In this document: positions 28,046-36,648 of the stretch, in pieces | Layout: the number at the start of each line of letters is the position of its first letter | Numbering within the stretch: the stretch's first letter is position 1 | DNA from: Verrucomicrobiota bacterium | GTDB lineage: Bacteria; Verrucomicrobiota; Verrucomicrobiia; CAIQCK01 | Assembly (NCBI GenBank): GCA_016222825.1 | Contig: JACRQF010000012.1 | Location: 62,001 to 126,000 of the forward strand | Length of the DNA: 64,000 nt | Direction of reading: 5' to 3' | Program-made: the position numbers and the translations under genes | The notes under the pieces: generated by a model | Databases searched by the model: none | Seen by the model: only the letters and a program-made list of their open reading frames with translations | What the model was told of the DNA's origin: nothing

Positions 28046-28930
28046 TCAAAAAGCCGCCGCGACCGTCATCCACATCTTGTCGCCGAACTCCGCTCGCGCC
28101 GCGGCCATCGCGCGCTCCGCGCTGGCGCGGTCGGCCGCGACTCCAAACACCGTCGCGCCGCTGCCGCTCATCATCGCCGCCACGCAGCCGTTGCGGGCGA
28201 GCGATTCCTTGAGCAGTTCCAGCATCGGGAACTTGCGCAGCGCGGGTCCTTCGAGCGTGTTGACCATCGCGCGCGCCGCCGCGGGCAGGTCGCCTCCGGC
28301 CAGCGCGTCGCGGACGACCTTAATGGCCCCGCCGCGGCCCGTCAAGAAGGGCCTGACTTCCGCGTAGGCCCATGCGGTGGAGATGCCGAAGCCGGGGTTG
28401 ATGAGGACGAAGTGCGCGCGGCGCAACGTGGCGCGCTCGGCGTCGGAAAGGGGTTCGACGAGTTCGCCGCGGCCGTGGCAGAACGAGGGCGCGGGGTCGA
28501 GGAAGAGCGCGCAGTCGGAGCCGAGCGTGGCGGCGAGGGGCTGGAGCTGCTCGCGGGTGAGGCCGAGCTGCCAGAGCTGGTTGAGGCCGGTGAGCGCGAC
28601 GGCGCCGTTGCCGCTGCCGCCGCCCATGCCGGCCGCGATGGGCAGAAGCTTGCGCAGCCGGATGTGCGCGCCGGCGGCGGCGCTGGCTTGGCGCTGAAGC
28701 AGGAGAGCGGCGCGGATGACGAGGTTGCTGGAGTCCGTGGGCAAGCCGGGCGCGTCGCATTCCATCGTGACGCCGTGGCCGGGATTGCGAAGCTCGAACT
28801 CCATCTCGTCGCACACGTCCAGCGGCACCATGATGCTTTCCAGCTCGTGGAAGCCGTCGGGCCGCTTGCGGATGATGTCGAGTCCGAAATTGATTTTGCC
28901 GGGCGAACGCAAACGCAGAACAGTGGTCAT
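28046..28930 (-). CDS. ispE: 4-diphosphocytidyl-2-C-methyl-D-erythritol kinase
   Basis: 294 residues, GHMP kinase fold, normal length. Motif 1 SPGKINFGLDIIRKRPDGFHELESI, ATP-binding motif 2 LPIAAGMGGGSGNGAVALTGLNQ and motif 3 AAMMSGSGATVFGVA are intact. It phosphorylates CDP-methylerythritol in the non-mevalonate isoprenoid pathway. No other MEP-pathway gene is adjacent. It is separated from the upstream YbaK-like gene by 132 bp in which nothing else is seen. Confidence 0.96.
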   Translation of the reverse strand: MTTVLRLRSPGKINFGLDIIRKRPDGFHELESIMVPLDVCDEMEFELRNPGHGVTMECDAPGLPTDSSNLVIRAALLLQRQASAAAGAHIRLRKLLPIAAGMGGGSGNGAVALTGLNQLWQLGLTREQLQPLAATLGSDCALFLDPAPSFCHGRGELVEPLSDAERATLRRAHFVLINPGFGISTAWAYAEVRPFLTGRGGAIKVVRDALAGGDLPAAARAMVNTLEGPALRKFPMLELLKESLARNGCVAAMMSGSGATVFGVAADRASAERAMAAARAEFGDKMWMTVAAAF

Positions 28931-29062
28931 CGCGGAATCGTTGTCGCGGAAAGCGCGGCGGCAATCAAGCGCAAAGCGGCTCGCGCCCCCCGCGCCGGCG
29001 TCCCGTCTTCAGGCGGCGCCGATGATCCGCGGCCGCCGCTGAATCCGGGACACCCACTGGCC

Positions 29063-29536
29063 TTACGCGTATGCGCGATGGCTGATCTGCGCCAGAAACG
29101 GCCGCTCCAGCCGCAGGTAATCGTCCCACGCGATCTTCACCGACTCCGTATGCGTGCCGGCCTGGAAGACAATTTCATCGTCCTCCTCCAGCATGTCGTC
29201 GGCGTAGATGGGCAGCATGTAGAAGCTGCCCAACGGCGGCATCGCGCCGGTTTCGCAGTCGGGGAACAAGTCCTTGAACTCCGACTCGCTGGCGAGATGG
29301 CATTCCTTGCCGGTGACGCGGTTGAACGCTTCGACGTCCACGTGGGTGACGGCGGGCAGGACGGCCATGTAAAACTCGTCGTCGCTGCGCAGCATGACGA
29401 CCTTGACCTGCATTTTGCCGGGGATGTGTTCGGCCTGGGCGATTCGCTGGGCCGTGTAGGCGCGCGCGTGATGGATCACTTCGTAGCGGACACCTTGTTG
29501 TTTCAGATACTGCTCAATTCGTTCGAGGCATGTCAT
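29063..29536 (-). CDS. YbaK/EbsC-family aminoacyl-tRNA deacylase-like protein
   Basis: 157 residues from ATG 29536, chosen for the strong GAGGAGGAAA ribosome site just upstream. The sequence (YEVIHHARAYTAQRIAQAEHIPGKMQVKVVMLR, CETGAMPPLGSFYMLPIYAD, FQAGTHTESVKIAWDDYLRL) matches the YbaK/ProX editing domain, which hydrolyses mischarged tRNAs such as Cys-tRNA(Pro) or Ala-tRNA(Pro). Some relatives instead serve as stress proteins. Substrate not assignable. Confidence 0.88.
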   Translation of the reverse strand: MTCLERIEQYLKQQGVRYEVIHHARAYTAQRIAQAEHIPGKMQVKVVMLRSDDEFYMAVLPAVTHVDVEAFNRVTGKECHLASESEFKDLFPDCETGAMPPLGSFYMLPIYADDMLEEDDEIVFQAGTHTESVKIAWDDYLRLERPFLAQISHRAYA

Positions 29537-29617
29537 GACATTTCCTCCTCTTAAGTTTCTGCGGAACTGTAGCCCCGCTCGTCTGCGAAAGCAATCGGTG
29601 GTAAAGTCTGGCGTGCC

Positions 29618-30343
29618 ATGAGAACTGGCGGATGGTTTTGGAGCGCGGCGACGGGTGTCCTGGCCAGCGCGGCTGCGCTGGCGGCAGGCGGCGATGAATG
29701 GACGCCGCAGCGGGAGCGGATGGTGGCGGAGCAGATCGCCGGCCGCGACGTGACGGACGCGGCGGTGTTGCGGGCGATGCGGACGGTGCCGCGGCACTTG
29801 TTCGTGCCAGAGGCGGCGCGGCGGGAGGCGTATGGGGATTATCCGCTGCCGATCGGCCAGGGCCAGACAATCTCGCAGCCTTACATCGTGGCCTACATGA
29901 CGCAGTTGCTCCGCCTGAAGCCGGGCGCGAAGACGCTGGAGGTGGGCACCGGCTCAGGCTATCAGGCGGCGGTGCTGGCGGAGGTGACGCAGACGAACGT
30001 CTATAGCATCGAGATCGTCGCGCCGCTGGCGAAGACGGCGGCGGAGCGGTTGAAGCGGCTCGGTTACGAGTGGGTCGTCGTCAAATGCGGCGACGGTTAT
30101 CTGGGCTGGCCGGAGCACGCGCCGTTTGACGCGATCATCGTCACCGCCGGGGCCGAGCACGTGCCGCCGCCGTTGGTCGAGCAACTCAAGCGGGGCGGGC
30201 GGATGGTGATTCCGGTCGGCGGCGCGTGGGCGGTGCAATCGCTCGTGGTCGTGGAGAAGCTTCCTGATGGCACGGTGAAGAAGCGCGAAGACATCCCGGT
30301 GCGGTTCGTGCCGCTAACGGGCAAGGGGCGGCAGCGGGAGTGA
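29618..30343 (+). CDS. pcm: exported protein-L-isoaspartate O-methyltransferase
   Basis: 241 residues. After a hydrophobic leader (about 1-24, WFWSAATGVLASAAALAAGG) the PCMT domain is complete: RTVPRHLFVPEAARREAYGDYPLPIGQGQTISQPYIVAYMTQLL, the SAM motif LEVGTGSGYQAAVLAE, and AIIVTAGAEHVPPPLVEQLKRGGRMVIPVG. It repairs isoaspartyl residues by methylation. An export signal is recurrent in Gram-negative Pcm homologues though SAM supply outside the cytoplasm is unclear. Divergent from the YbaK-like gene. Confidence 0.92.
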   Translation: MRTGGWFWSAATGVLASAAALAAGGDEWTPQRERMVAEQIAGRDVTDAAVLRAMRTVPRHLFVPEAARREAYGDYPLPIGQGQTISQPYIVAYMTQLLRLKPGAKTLEVGTGSGYQAAVLAEVTQTNVYSIEIVAPLAKTAAERLKRLGYEWVVVKCGDGYLGWPEHAPFDAIIVTAGAEHVPPPLVEQLKRGGRMVIPVGGAWAVQSLVVVEKLPDGTVKKREDIPVRFVPLTGKGRQRE

Positions 30344-30358
30344 GAAGGCGCGAAGTTC

Positions 30359-32923
30359 TCAGCGTCTGAGGAACTTCTGGCGTTGCACTTCGCGGCGGAC
30401 GAGGTCGCCGAAGTCGGCTTGGGCCATGCCGTATTGGTCCACGGCAATTTCCGCGAGTTTGCGCGCGAGTTCGCGTTGATTGGCGTCCAGCAGCGCCTGC
30501 ACGAGCGAGCGGAAGGCGCGTTCGATGTGGCCCTGCACGAGGGCGACGGAGGTGTTCAGGTGCGGCCGGCCGGCAGGATCGCGGGCGACGACTTGTTCGT
30601 TCGGCGCGAGCTTCTTGTAAACAATCTCCAGGACGCGCCAGGTCTGGCCGCGGTTGGGAGCCAGCATGAGGCCCTGGATCAACTCGACGACGGATTCCTC
30701 CGGGCGGCCCAGATTGGCGAGCGCCTCGCCCATGCCTTCGTGCGCGACCGGCTCGCCGGGCGAGATGCGGGCGGCGTAGGCAAAGGCCTCGAGCGCCTGC
30801 GGGAACGCGCCGAGTTGCGAATAGACCGTGCCGAGGTCGAGGTAGATGAGGTGGTTGCCGAGGGTGAGCTTGAGGTTGGCGGCCCATTCGCGGGTGCGGA
30901 GTTGCCGCAGGCGGTGCTCGGAGGACTTGCGGTTGAAGGCGGCGGCGCGCTGGAGCACCTCGGCGGCCTTGATGTAAAGGGCGCGGGTTTCCGGCGACAT
31001 GGGTTTGCGGGCGATGCGTTCCGGCGCGCCGCGCAGGTCGGCTTTTACGCCGAGGTAGTGGCCGAGTTGGGCGCAGGCTTCCTCGTAGGCGGGAAAGATC
31101 ACGAGCGACTTCTCGGCCTCGGCGATGGACTCGTCAATGCGCGAGCCGTCCGGCGCGGCTTCGAACAAGGCGAAGGCAAACTGCTTGTGCGCCTTGGCGC
31201 TGTTCGGGGAGATGATCGTTGCGGCCTGCCAGAGGGAGAGGTCGCTCTTCCATTCGGTGTTCCGCCAGTAGGCGCGCAGGCTGAAAACGACCGCAATCAT
31301 CGCGACGGTGACGACATAGATGAACCAACCGAGCCGTCTGCGGACAACGAGCCGGTGCTGATAGGGCACGTCGAGATGGTCATTGAGCAGCACGGTTTCC
31401 GAGCAGTCGGCAAAGGGCGGCAACTCGCCTTTGTAGGCCCACCACGGCGCGATGATGCTGCGCGTCACCAGATGAATGACCACGCCGACGAGCGCACAGA
31501 CGCTTGCAGCCGGCAGGTAAAGCCATCGCTCTGAGAAAATGCTGTTACCGACGGTGAGCACGCTCAGATTGGACGCGAGCGTGAGCAGGAACAGGCCGAT
31601 CCAGAAGGCGAGCGCGCGCAAGTGCCGGTGAAAGCGCCAGACCGCGCAGAGGACGCCTAGGATCCCCAGCAGCGCCAGCACTCCAAGCCAGTCTTCCACG
31701 CGGCGGAAGCCGGTGTCCACGGGAACAATCTGGCTGAACGAATAGTCCGCGCTGAGCCATTGCGGGAAGATCAGCAAATAGGAGGCCTTTGCCACCAGCA
31801 CGCAAGAGGTCAGGAACCGGTCGAAGATGTTGGACACGGCCAGCGGGTTGTCCACGAAGTTCACCAGTTTCGGCTCCAGCCGCAGCAACACGACCGTCCG
31901 CATCGCCAGGTAGCCGAGCCAGACCAACAGCATCCAGAGGTAGTTGCTGCGGAACTTCCGCAGGCAGTTCTCCCAGAAGTCCCGCGCGGCATGGCCGCTG
32001 TAGCGCCGCCAGTCGAACAACCAGTCGAACACCACCACCAGCGGCAGGAGCACCGCGGCGCTTTCCTTGGCCAGCAGCGCCAGGAAGAACAGCAGCCACG
32101 ACGTGAACCGCATCAGCCATTTCAGGGCGGGGCGGTTGGCCCAGGCCACGTCGCCGAGGTGGGTGAAGAGTCCCAACAGGACCAACGCGGTCGAAAGCAG
32201 GTCGGCGCGGCCGAGCACGCAGGTGACGGCCTCCGTGTTCGCCGGCTGGCAGGCAAAAAGCAGGCCCGCCGCGAAGCCCGCGCGCGTCGAGCGGAAGATC
32301 ACGGTCACCAAATAGAAGACGAGGATGGAGTTCAGCGCGTGCAGCAACCAGTTCAACGTGTGATAGCCGACCGGATCGGTCTTGTTGCCGAGGATGGTGT
32401 AATTGAGCAGAAAGGAGAGCGTGGTCAGCGGACGGTAGAGGCCGTCATTGGTGACGAGCGGGTAACCGTAGTTCTTGTCGAAGATGTCGTCGAGGTGGTC
32501 GAGGTCGTGAAGGCGCGGGTCGCCTTGCAGCATTGTCCGCGTTTCCAGCCCGAGGTCGCCGGAGAATGTGTTCACGTAGGCCAGCAGCGCCGCGAGCAGG
32601 ATGAGAGCGATCAACAGCACGTCGTAGCGCGCCGTCAGCTTCGGCAACCCCCACGGCCGGCCGGGCAGGGCGCTCGCCGAAAGCGCGGTGCGCGCGGCCT
32701 CAATCGGCGACATGTCGGGTGCGGGGCCAAGCTCAGCCGGCGCGGGTTCCGGCGCGGCGGCGGGCGCCGGCGGCGTTGCGTCTTGCGAGCTGATGGGTGT
32801 CGTTGGGTCGGCCATGAGGCTTATCGGTTGCGACGACGGCTGGGGGGAAAGGTCCTCGTTTGCCGGGGCGGGCGGGCACGAGTCGTCAAAGCAAGGTTCA
32901 TCATGAATCAAAGACGTGGCCAT
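30359..32923 (-). CDS. TMTC/O-mannosyltransferase-like polytopic membrane protein with C-terminal TPRs
   Basis: 854 residues. A Pro/Ala-rich cytoplasmic N-terminus (1-85) precedes about ten hydrophobic segments (86-560) with HTLNWLLHALNSILVFYLV and FACQPANTEAVTCVLGRADLLSTALVLLGLF, the pattern of TMTC and PMT-type glycosyltransferases (GT-C fold). Residues about 580-854 are TPR helices (YLDLGTVYSQLGAFPQALEAFAYAARISPGEPVAHEGMGEALANLGRPEESVVEL). In eukaryotes TMTCs O-mannosylate secreted proteins; bacterial members are uncharacterised. The gene ends 16 bp from the convergent pcm gene. Confidence 0.8.
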   Translation of the reverse strand: MATSLIHDEPCFDDSCPPAPANEDLSPQPSSQPISLMADPTTPISSQDATPPAPAAAPEPAPAELGPAPDMSPIEAARTALSASALPGRPWGLPKLTARYDVLLIALILLAALLAYVNTFSGDLGLETRTMLQGDPRLHDLDHLDDIFDKNYGYPLVTNDGLYRPLTTLSFLLNYTILGNKTDPVGYHTLNWLLHALNSILVFYLVTVIFRSTRAGFAAGLLFACQPANTEAVTCVLGRADLLSTALVLLGLFTHLGDVAWANRPALKWLMRFTSWLLFFLALLAKESAAVLLPLVVVFDWLFDWRRYSGHAARDFWENCLRKFRSNYLWMLLVWLGYLAMRTVVLLRLEPKLVNFVDNPLAVSNIFDRFLTSCVLVAKASYLLIFPQWLSADYSFSQIVPVDTGFRRVEDWLGVLALLGILGVLCAVWRFHRHLRALAFWIGLFLLTLASNLSVLTVGNSIFSERWLYLPAASVCALVGVVIHLVTRSIIAPWWAYKGELPPFADCSETVLLNDHLDVPYQHRLVVRRRLGWFIYVVTVAMIAVVFSLRAYWRNTEWKSDLSLWQAATIISPNSAKAHKQFAFALFEAAPDGSRIDESIAEAEKSLVIFPAYEEACAQLGHYLGVKADLRGAPERIARKPMSPETRALYIKAAEVLQRAAAFNRKSSEHRLRQLRTREWAANLKLTLGNHLIYLDLGTVYSQLGAFPQALEAFAYAARISPGEPVAHEGMGEALANLGRPEESVVELIQGLMLAPNRGQTWRVLEIVYKKLAPNEQVVARDPAGRPHLNTSVALVQGHIERAFRSLVQALLDANQRELARKLAEIAVDQYGMAQADFGDLVRREVQRQKFLRR

Positions 32924-33100
32924 TATAGACGGCGGCGAACGGAGTGCAACCTTCGCAAACCGGAAAATGGTGTTTGCTCTGATCCTGCCCCGTGCGGCCC
33001 TGCGACAAGTCCGCCGTCATCCCGCCGGAGCGGGCCGCGGAACTCGCCGCCAATCTAGAACTTGAAAACAAACTCTCCGTTCTGAGCTCCGCAGTGTCCG
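32924..33100. other. intergenic, no gene seen
   Basis: The stretch upstream of the TMTC-like gene holds no plausible frame. It probably includes the promoter of that gene and may contain remnants of the same decayed locus as the short frame that follows. Confidence 0.4.
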
Positions 33101-33328
33101 GTGTCAGGGAGCAACGCTAATGAATTGGAGGTGGCGCTGGCCGCCAGCGGCCTGCCGGATACGCGAAAGGTGAAGGCTTTCTGGATCAAGAACACCCTGA
33201 GTTGCGAGACGGTGCTGGCCTCGGAAGCCTATGTCGAAGAGTTGGGATGCCGTTCCCACCTGCGGAAGGAACCGGAACCTGCGCCGTTGGCTTTTGATGG
33301 GAACGGCGGCTTCGTGCCGGTGTTCTAA
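33101..33328 (+). pseudogene. short unassigned frame, possible 3' remnant of a decayed gene
   Basis: 75 residues from a GTG, with a soluble, gene-like composition (ELEVALAASGLPDTRKVKAFWIKNTL, then ASEAYVEELG) ending PLAFDGNGGFVPVF. It has no ribosome site and begins abruptly in what looks like the middle of a domain, so it may be the C-terminal end of a larger lost gene. The family is not recognised. About 130 bp of noncoding DNA follow before the convergent gene at 33458. Confidence 0.4.
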
Positions 33329-33457
33329 CGGGTCGGGCCGGGCTTCAGGTGGAGAGGTTGACGGAAGAAACAAAGCCGGGAATTGCTCATCAACAACAAG
33401 TCACGATCCTTGCCGCTCGAAGTTCACTCCATGCCGGAACCGCCAACAACCGGTCCG

Positions 33458-34045
33458 TTACTCTCGCTTCTTCTTGCCCTTCCCCTCGTCCTTGCCGCCG
33501 CGTTGTTGCTCTGGTTCTCCAGAATCGGCGTCCGGGGGACGGCGATTGTCAAAGTTCCTTTTGACCGTTGCCGGGACGAACTCCTCCCACATCACCTTAC
33601 CGCCAATGGAAAGCTGCACACCGTGGCCGCGTATCTTGGTCCCGCGGCCCTCGCCGGAGTTGAATGACTTGCCACCGGCCTCCACCGCATCGGATTCAAA
33701 CACTTTCGTCTCCAAAGGTCCGAGGGAGAAGGCTTGCTCGCCGCCATAGACTGCCTCGCCGCCGCGGATGGAGCCTTGCATGTCCAATCGTGACTTGGCC
33801 ACACCCCACTTTACTACGATCCCTTCGATGGGCTGGGGCCGGGTATTGCGCAGCGTGATGCGCAACGCCAGCCTCTCGGAATAGTCGCCCGCGTAGATCG
33901 TGATCGTATTACCACTGGACGTAACCTTCTCGCCGGCGTTCTTCTTCTTACTGACCCGCTGCACCGTAACTTGCACGGGGGAGAATTGCGCGCACGCAGG
34001 CATCACCAGTCCACCGACCACCAGCAACGTCAACAATCGTTTCAT
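33458..34045 (-). CDS. hypothetical secreted protein
   Basis: 195 residues from ATG 34045, supported by a GGAGGAAC ribosome site 4 nt upstream. Signal peptide MKRLLTLLVVGGLVMPACAQ, then a beta-sandwich-like domain (VQVTVQRVSKKKNAGE, GDYSERLALRITLRNTRPQPIEGIVVKWGVAKSR, YGGEQAFSLGPLETKVFESDAVEAGG) and a charged low-complexity tail (GEPEQQRGGKDEGKGKKKRE). The core resembles an immunoglobulin-like module; function unknown. It is divergent from the TIGR04073-like cluster and shares its regulatory region. Confidence 0.75.
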   Translation of the reverse strand: MKRLLTLLVVGGLVMPACAQFSPVQVTVQRVSKKKNAGEKVTSSGNTITIYAGDYSERLALRITLRNTRPQPIEGIVVKWGVAKSRLDMQGSIRGGEAVYGGEQAFSLGPLETKVFESDAVEAGGKSFNSGEGRGTKIRGHGVQLSIGGKVMWEEFVPATVKRNFDNRRPPDADSGEPEQQRGGKDEGKGKKKRE

Positions 34046-34093
34046 AGCAGTTCCTCCAAAACGGGCCGTATTGTGCCGCAAACCGCACGCCGG

Positions 34094-34135
34094 GTCAAGC
34101 ACGCCGGAACTTCCTGTCGCCGGCGAGTGCTTGAC
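34094..34135. promoter_or_regulatory. inverted repeat GTCAAGCAC/GTGCTTGAC between divergent genes
   Basis: Perfect 9-bp arms at 34094-34102 and 34127-34135 lie between the secreted-protein gene (minus) and the TIGR04073-like cluster (plus). Each arm contains a TTGAC -35-like hexamer reading outward, so this could be a back-to-back promoter pair or an operator that controls both directions. Confidence 0.5.
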
Positions 34136-34160
34136 GGCGCGAAGGAAAGACGTGTATTGT
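34131..34160 (+). promoter_or_regulatory. putative sigma-70 type promoter for the first TIGR04073-like gene
   Basis: TTGACG at 34131-34136, an 18-nt spacer and TATTGT at 34155-34160 precede the ATG at 34209 by a normal leader length. Consensus match only. Confidence 0.45.
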
Positions 34161-34208
34161 TCGCGACACGCTTTGGATGAAGAAGAAGCGGAACTTTGGA
34201 GGTCAACT

Positions 34209-34583
34209 ATGAAGCCAGCGAGAACATTTGGTTGGAGCATCGTGTGCGGCATTGCAGTGCTGACAATGTCCATGACCAGTCCGTCGCACGCCTACGACAT
34301 GGGCGACAAGGCGTTGCGCGGCGCGGCCGGAATGGTGTTCTTCTTTCTTGAGTTGCCCGGCAACATGGTGGAGGTGGGCAACAAGGAAGGCGCCCTGATG
34401 GGTTGGACGAAAGGTTTTGCCCAAGGGTTTGTCAAGATGCCGTTCCGAGGCCTGGTCGGAGTTTACGAGCTGTTCACGTTCCCGTTTGACATTAAGCCGG
34501 GATACGAGCCGGTGATGGAACCGGAATACCCTTGGGGTTATTTTTGCGCTTCTGACAAGGCTCCAGCCGCGCCCAAGAAATAG
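34209..34583 (+). CDS. TIGR04073-like exosortase-associated secreted protein, paralogue 1
   Basis: 124 residues from ATG 34209, with GGAGG six nt upstream. Signal peptide (1-28, ending SHA) then the family pattern RGAAGMVFFFLELPGNMVEVGNKEGALMGWTKGFAQG, RGLVGVYELFTFPF and EPEYPWGYF. I believe this is the TIGR04073 family described from genomes with PEP-CTERM/exosortase systems. Function is not known. It is the first of three tandem paralogues, and its C-terminal tail is Lys/Ala/Pro-rich. Confidence 0.8.
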   Translation: MKPARTFGWSIVCGIAVLTMSMTSPSHAYDMGDKALRGAAGMVFFFLELPGNMVEVGNKEGALMGWTKGFAQGFVKMPFRGLVGVYELFTFPFDIKPGYEPVMEPEYPWGYFCASDKAPAAPKK

Positions 34584-34613
34584 GCTTGTTTGCAACGGTT
34601 TGACGCGGCGAGC

Positions 34614-34641
34614 TTGACTTGTTGGCGCGTTTGATTAGGCT
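34614..34641 (+). promoter_or_regulatory. putative promoter for paralogue 2
   Basis: TTGACT at 34614-34619 and TAGGCT at 34636-34641, spacer 16 nt, lie about 40 nt before the ATG at 34679. The second paralogue may thus be transcribed on its own. Consensus match only. Confidence 0.45.
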
Positions 34642-34678
34642 TTTGCAGTCACTTTAATACACGGAGGAAACGAAAAAC

Positions 34679-35065
34679 ATGAAACTGAAGAGCATTGGAT
34701 TCGCGGTTGTGCTGGGACTTGGTGTGATGGCGGCAAGCCTGCCGGGCACGGCTCAAGCACAAGATGCTGCCACCAAGTTTGGACGCGGTATTGCCTCGTG
34801 CGCCTTGGGCTGGCTGGAGCTGCCCGGCAACATTTACGAGGAAGGCACAAAGAACGGATGGGTGATGGGTGCCACCGTCGGCTTTGGCAAGGGCATTGGC
34901 ATGGTCGTGGTTCGCACGCTGGTCGGCGTGTGGGACTTGGTCACGTTCCCGATCCCGGCGCCCGACGAGTATAACTCCATCCTCAAGCCTGATTATCCTT
35001 GGGGCTACTTCACTGGCGAGGGTGAGGTCACGGTTCCTGCCACCACCGCCGCGCCTGTCCGTTAG
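34679..35065 (+). CDS. TIGR04073-like exosortase-associated secreted protein, paralogue 2
   Basis: 128 residues with a signal peptide (MKLKSIGFAVVLGLGVMAASLPGTAQAQ) and the shared core RGIASCALGWLELPGNIYEEGTKNGWVMGATVGFGKGIGMVVVRTLVGVWDLVTFPIP, ending KPDYPWGYFTGEG. A GGAGGAAA ribosome site is present. It is closer to paralogue 3 than to paralogue 1 (TVGFGKG, YPWGY, EGEVTVPA versus EGNVTVPA). Amphipathic glycine-rich helices suggest membrane or envelope association. Confidence 0.82.
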   Translation: MKLKSIGFAVVLGLGVMAASLPGTAQAQDAATKFGRGIASCALGWLELPGNIYEEGTKNGWVMGATVGFGKGIGMVVVRTLVGVWDLVTFPIPAPDEYNSILKPDYPWGYFTGEGEVTVPATTAAPVR

Positions 35066-35107
35066 TTGCCGACAAAACGATCAACGAAACACATTCAACG
35101 GAATGCC

Positions 35108-35521
35108 ATGAACAAGATGCCCTTGACCTTCAAAATGTTGGCGCTGGCCGGAGCCATCAGCTTTGGCGCAGCCAGTCTCTTCGCGGCCGACGCTCCCCCG
35201 ACGGTTGACAACCAAACCGCGGGCGCCAAGTTCACCCGCAGCGTGGTCGGCCTTGTGTTTGGCTGGCTGGAACTGCCAAACCAAATGTATCAGTCGGCCG
35301 TGAACGACGGCCCTGGCATGGCGGCGACGGTGGGCTTTGCCAAAGGCCTTGGCATGGTCTGCGCCCGCTACCTTTGCAGCACCTACGAGTTCCTCACATT
35401 CCCGTTCCCCATCAACGACTTCAAGCCGGTGTTGGATCAGGAGTATCCGTGGGGCTATCTGGCCTCCGAGGGCAACGTCACGGTGCCGGCGGCCACGTCC
35501 GCTTCGCAGCCGAGGCGCTGA
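35108..35521 (+). CDS. TIGR04073-like exosortase-associated secreted protein, paralogue 3
   Basis: 137 residues from ATG 35108 (42 nt after paralogue 2); an upstream in-frame start at 35066 would add 14 residues and spoil the signal peptide. Signal MNKMPLTFKMLALAGAISFGAASLFA, core FTRSVVGLVFGWLELPNQMYQSAVNDGPGMAATVGFAKGLGMVCARYLCSTYEFLTFPFP, then LDQEYPWGYLASEGNVTVPA. Two cysteines (MVCARYLC) are particular to this copy. Probably co-transcribed with paralogue 2. Confidence 0.82.
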   Translation: MNKMPLTFKMLALAGAISFGAASLFAADAPPTVDNQTAGAKFTRSVVGLVFGWLELPNQMYQSAVNDGPGMAATVGFAKGLGMVCARYLCSTYEFLTFPFPINDFKPVLDQEYPWGYLASEGNVTVPAATSASQPRR

Positions 35522-35548
35522 CCGGCAAAGCCTGAGGAGTTATTCATG

Positions 35549-35578
35549 CAAGAGGCGACTCGTATGAGTCGCCTCTTG
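35549..35578. terminator. hairpin between convergent genes
   Basis: A perfect 13-bp stem (CAAGAGGCGACTC with GAGTCGCCTCTTG) around a GTAT loop lies between the last TIGR04073-like gene and trxB. No clear T tract follows on either strand, but the position and stability suggest a shared bidirectional terminator. Confidence 0.65.
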
Positions 35579-35600
35579 TGTTCTGCGGCAGCGGCACCGC

Positions 35601-36530
35601 TTACGATTCCAGACTCGCGAGATACCGCTCGCAATCAATCGCCGCCGCGCAGCCCAACCCCGCTGCGGTGATCGCCTGCCGGTAAACCTTGTCCACGCAA
35701 TCGCCCGCGCCGAAGACGCCCGGCACGTTCGTCGCCGTGCCCGGCTTGCAGATGAGGTAGCCGTCGGCGTCCATGTCCAGCAGCCCGGCAAACAGGCGCG
35801 TGTTGGGCGCGTGGCCGATGGCAACGAAAACGCCCGCGCAGTCCAGCGTCCGCGTCTGGCCGGTTTTCACGTCCTTCAACACCACGCCGGTCACGCGGCC
35901 CTGTTTCACATCAAGAATGTCCGCGACCACTGAGTTCCACACGAATTCGATCTTCGGATTCTTAAGCGCGCGCTCCTGCATGATCTTCGAGGCCCGCAGA
36001 GCGTCACGGCGATGAATCACATACACGCGCGAGCCGAATCGCGTCAGGTAGCCCGCCTCCTCCAGTGCCGAATCGCCGCCGCCGACGACCACCAACGGCT
36101 GGTTCCGGAACATCGGCAGCGCCCCGTCGCACGTTGCGCAATAGGTCACGCCTTTCGTCTCCAGCAGCCGCTCGCTCTCCAGTCCCAGATGCCGGTGGCT
36201 CGCGCCAGTGGCGACAATGATGGACTTGGTTTCGATGACCCCGTCGCCGCCCGTCACGCGAAACGGCCGCTGCGACAAATCCACCTTCTCGGCCGTATCG
36301 TAGCTGATGCGCGCGCCAAACTTTTCGGCCTGTTTCTGCATCCTCATCACAAACTCCGTTCCGTCTATGCCCTCGGGAAAGCCCGGAAAGTTCTCGACGA
36401 TGCTTGTGGTGGTCAACAGTCCGCCTGGCGCCGCGCCTGCCAGCACCAATGGCGACAAATTCGCCCGTGCCGTGTAAAGCGCCGCCGTCAGTCCCGCGCA
36501 GCCGGTGCCGATGATCAAAACATTTTCCAT
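35601..36530 (-). CDS. trxB: thioredoxin reductase
   Basis: 309 residues from ATG 36530, with GGAGAG 7 nt upstream. FAD-binding GTGCAGLTAALYTARANL, the redox motif CATC in VTYCATCDGALPMF, NADPH-binding VVGGGDSALEEAGYLTRFGSRVYVIHRRDALRA and the FAD-site GVFGAGDCVD are intact. It reduces thioredoxin with NADPH. Its start is 118 bp from the divergent comEC gene. Confidence 0.96.
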   Translation of the reverse strand: MENVLIIGTGCAGLTAALYTARANLSPLVLAGAAPGGLLTTTSIVENFPGFPEGIDGTEFVMRMQKQAEKFGARISYDTAEKVDLSQRPFRVTGGDGVIETKSIIVATGASHRHLGLESERLLETKGVTYCATCDGALPMFRNQPLVVVGGGDSALEEAGYLTRFGSRVYVIHRRDALRASKIMQERALKNPKIEFVWNSVVADILDVKQGRVTGVVLKDVKTGQTRTLDCAGVFVAIGHAPNTRLFAGLLDMDADGYLICKPGTATNVPGVFGAGDCVDKVYRQAITAAGLGCAAAIDCERYLASLES

Positions 36531-36648
36531 GTGTCGCTCTCCGTAAAGTTGCTCAACGAATCCTCTGCACGATATTCGCCGCCGCGCGTCATTGCAACGC
36601 CGGACTCTGGGCTTGCCTGAAACGGGAGACTTCTTTAGTTTCTCCGCC

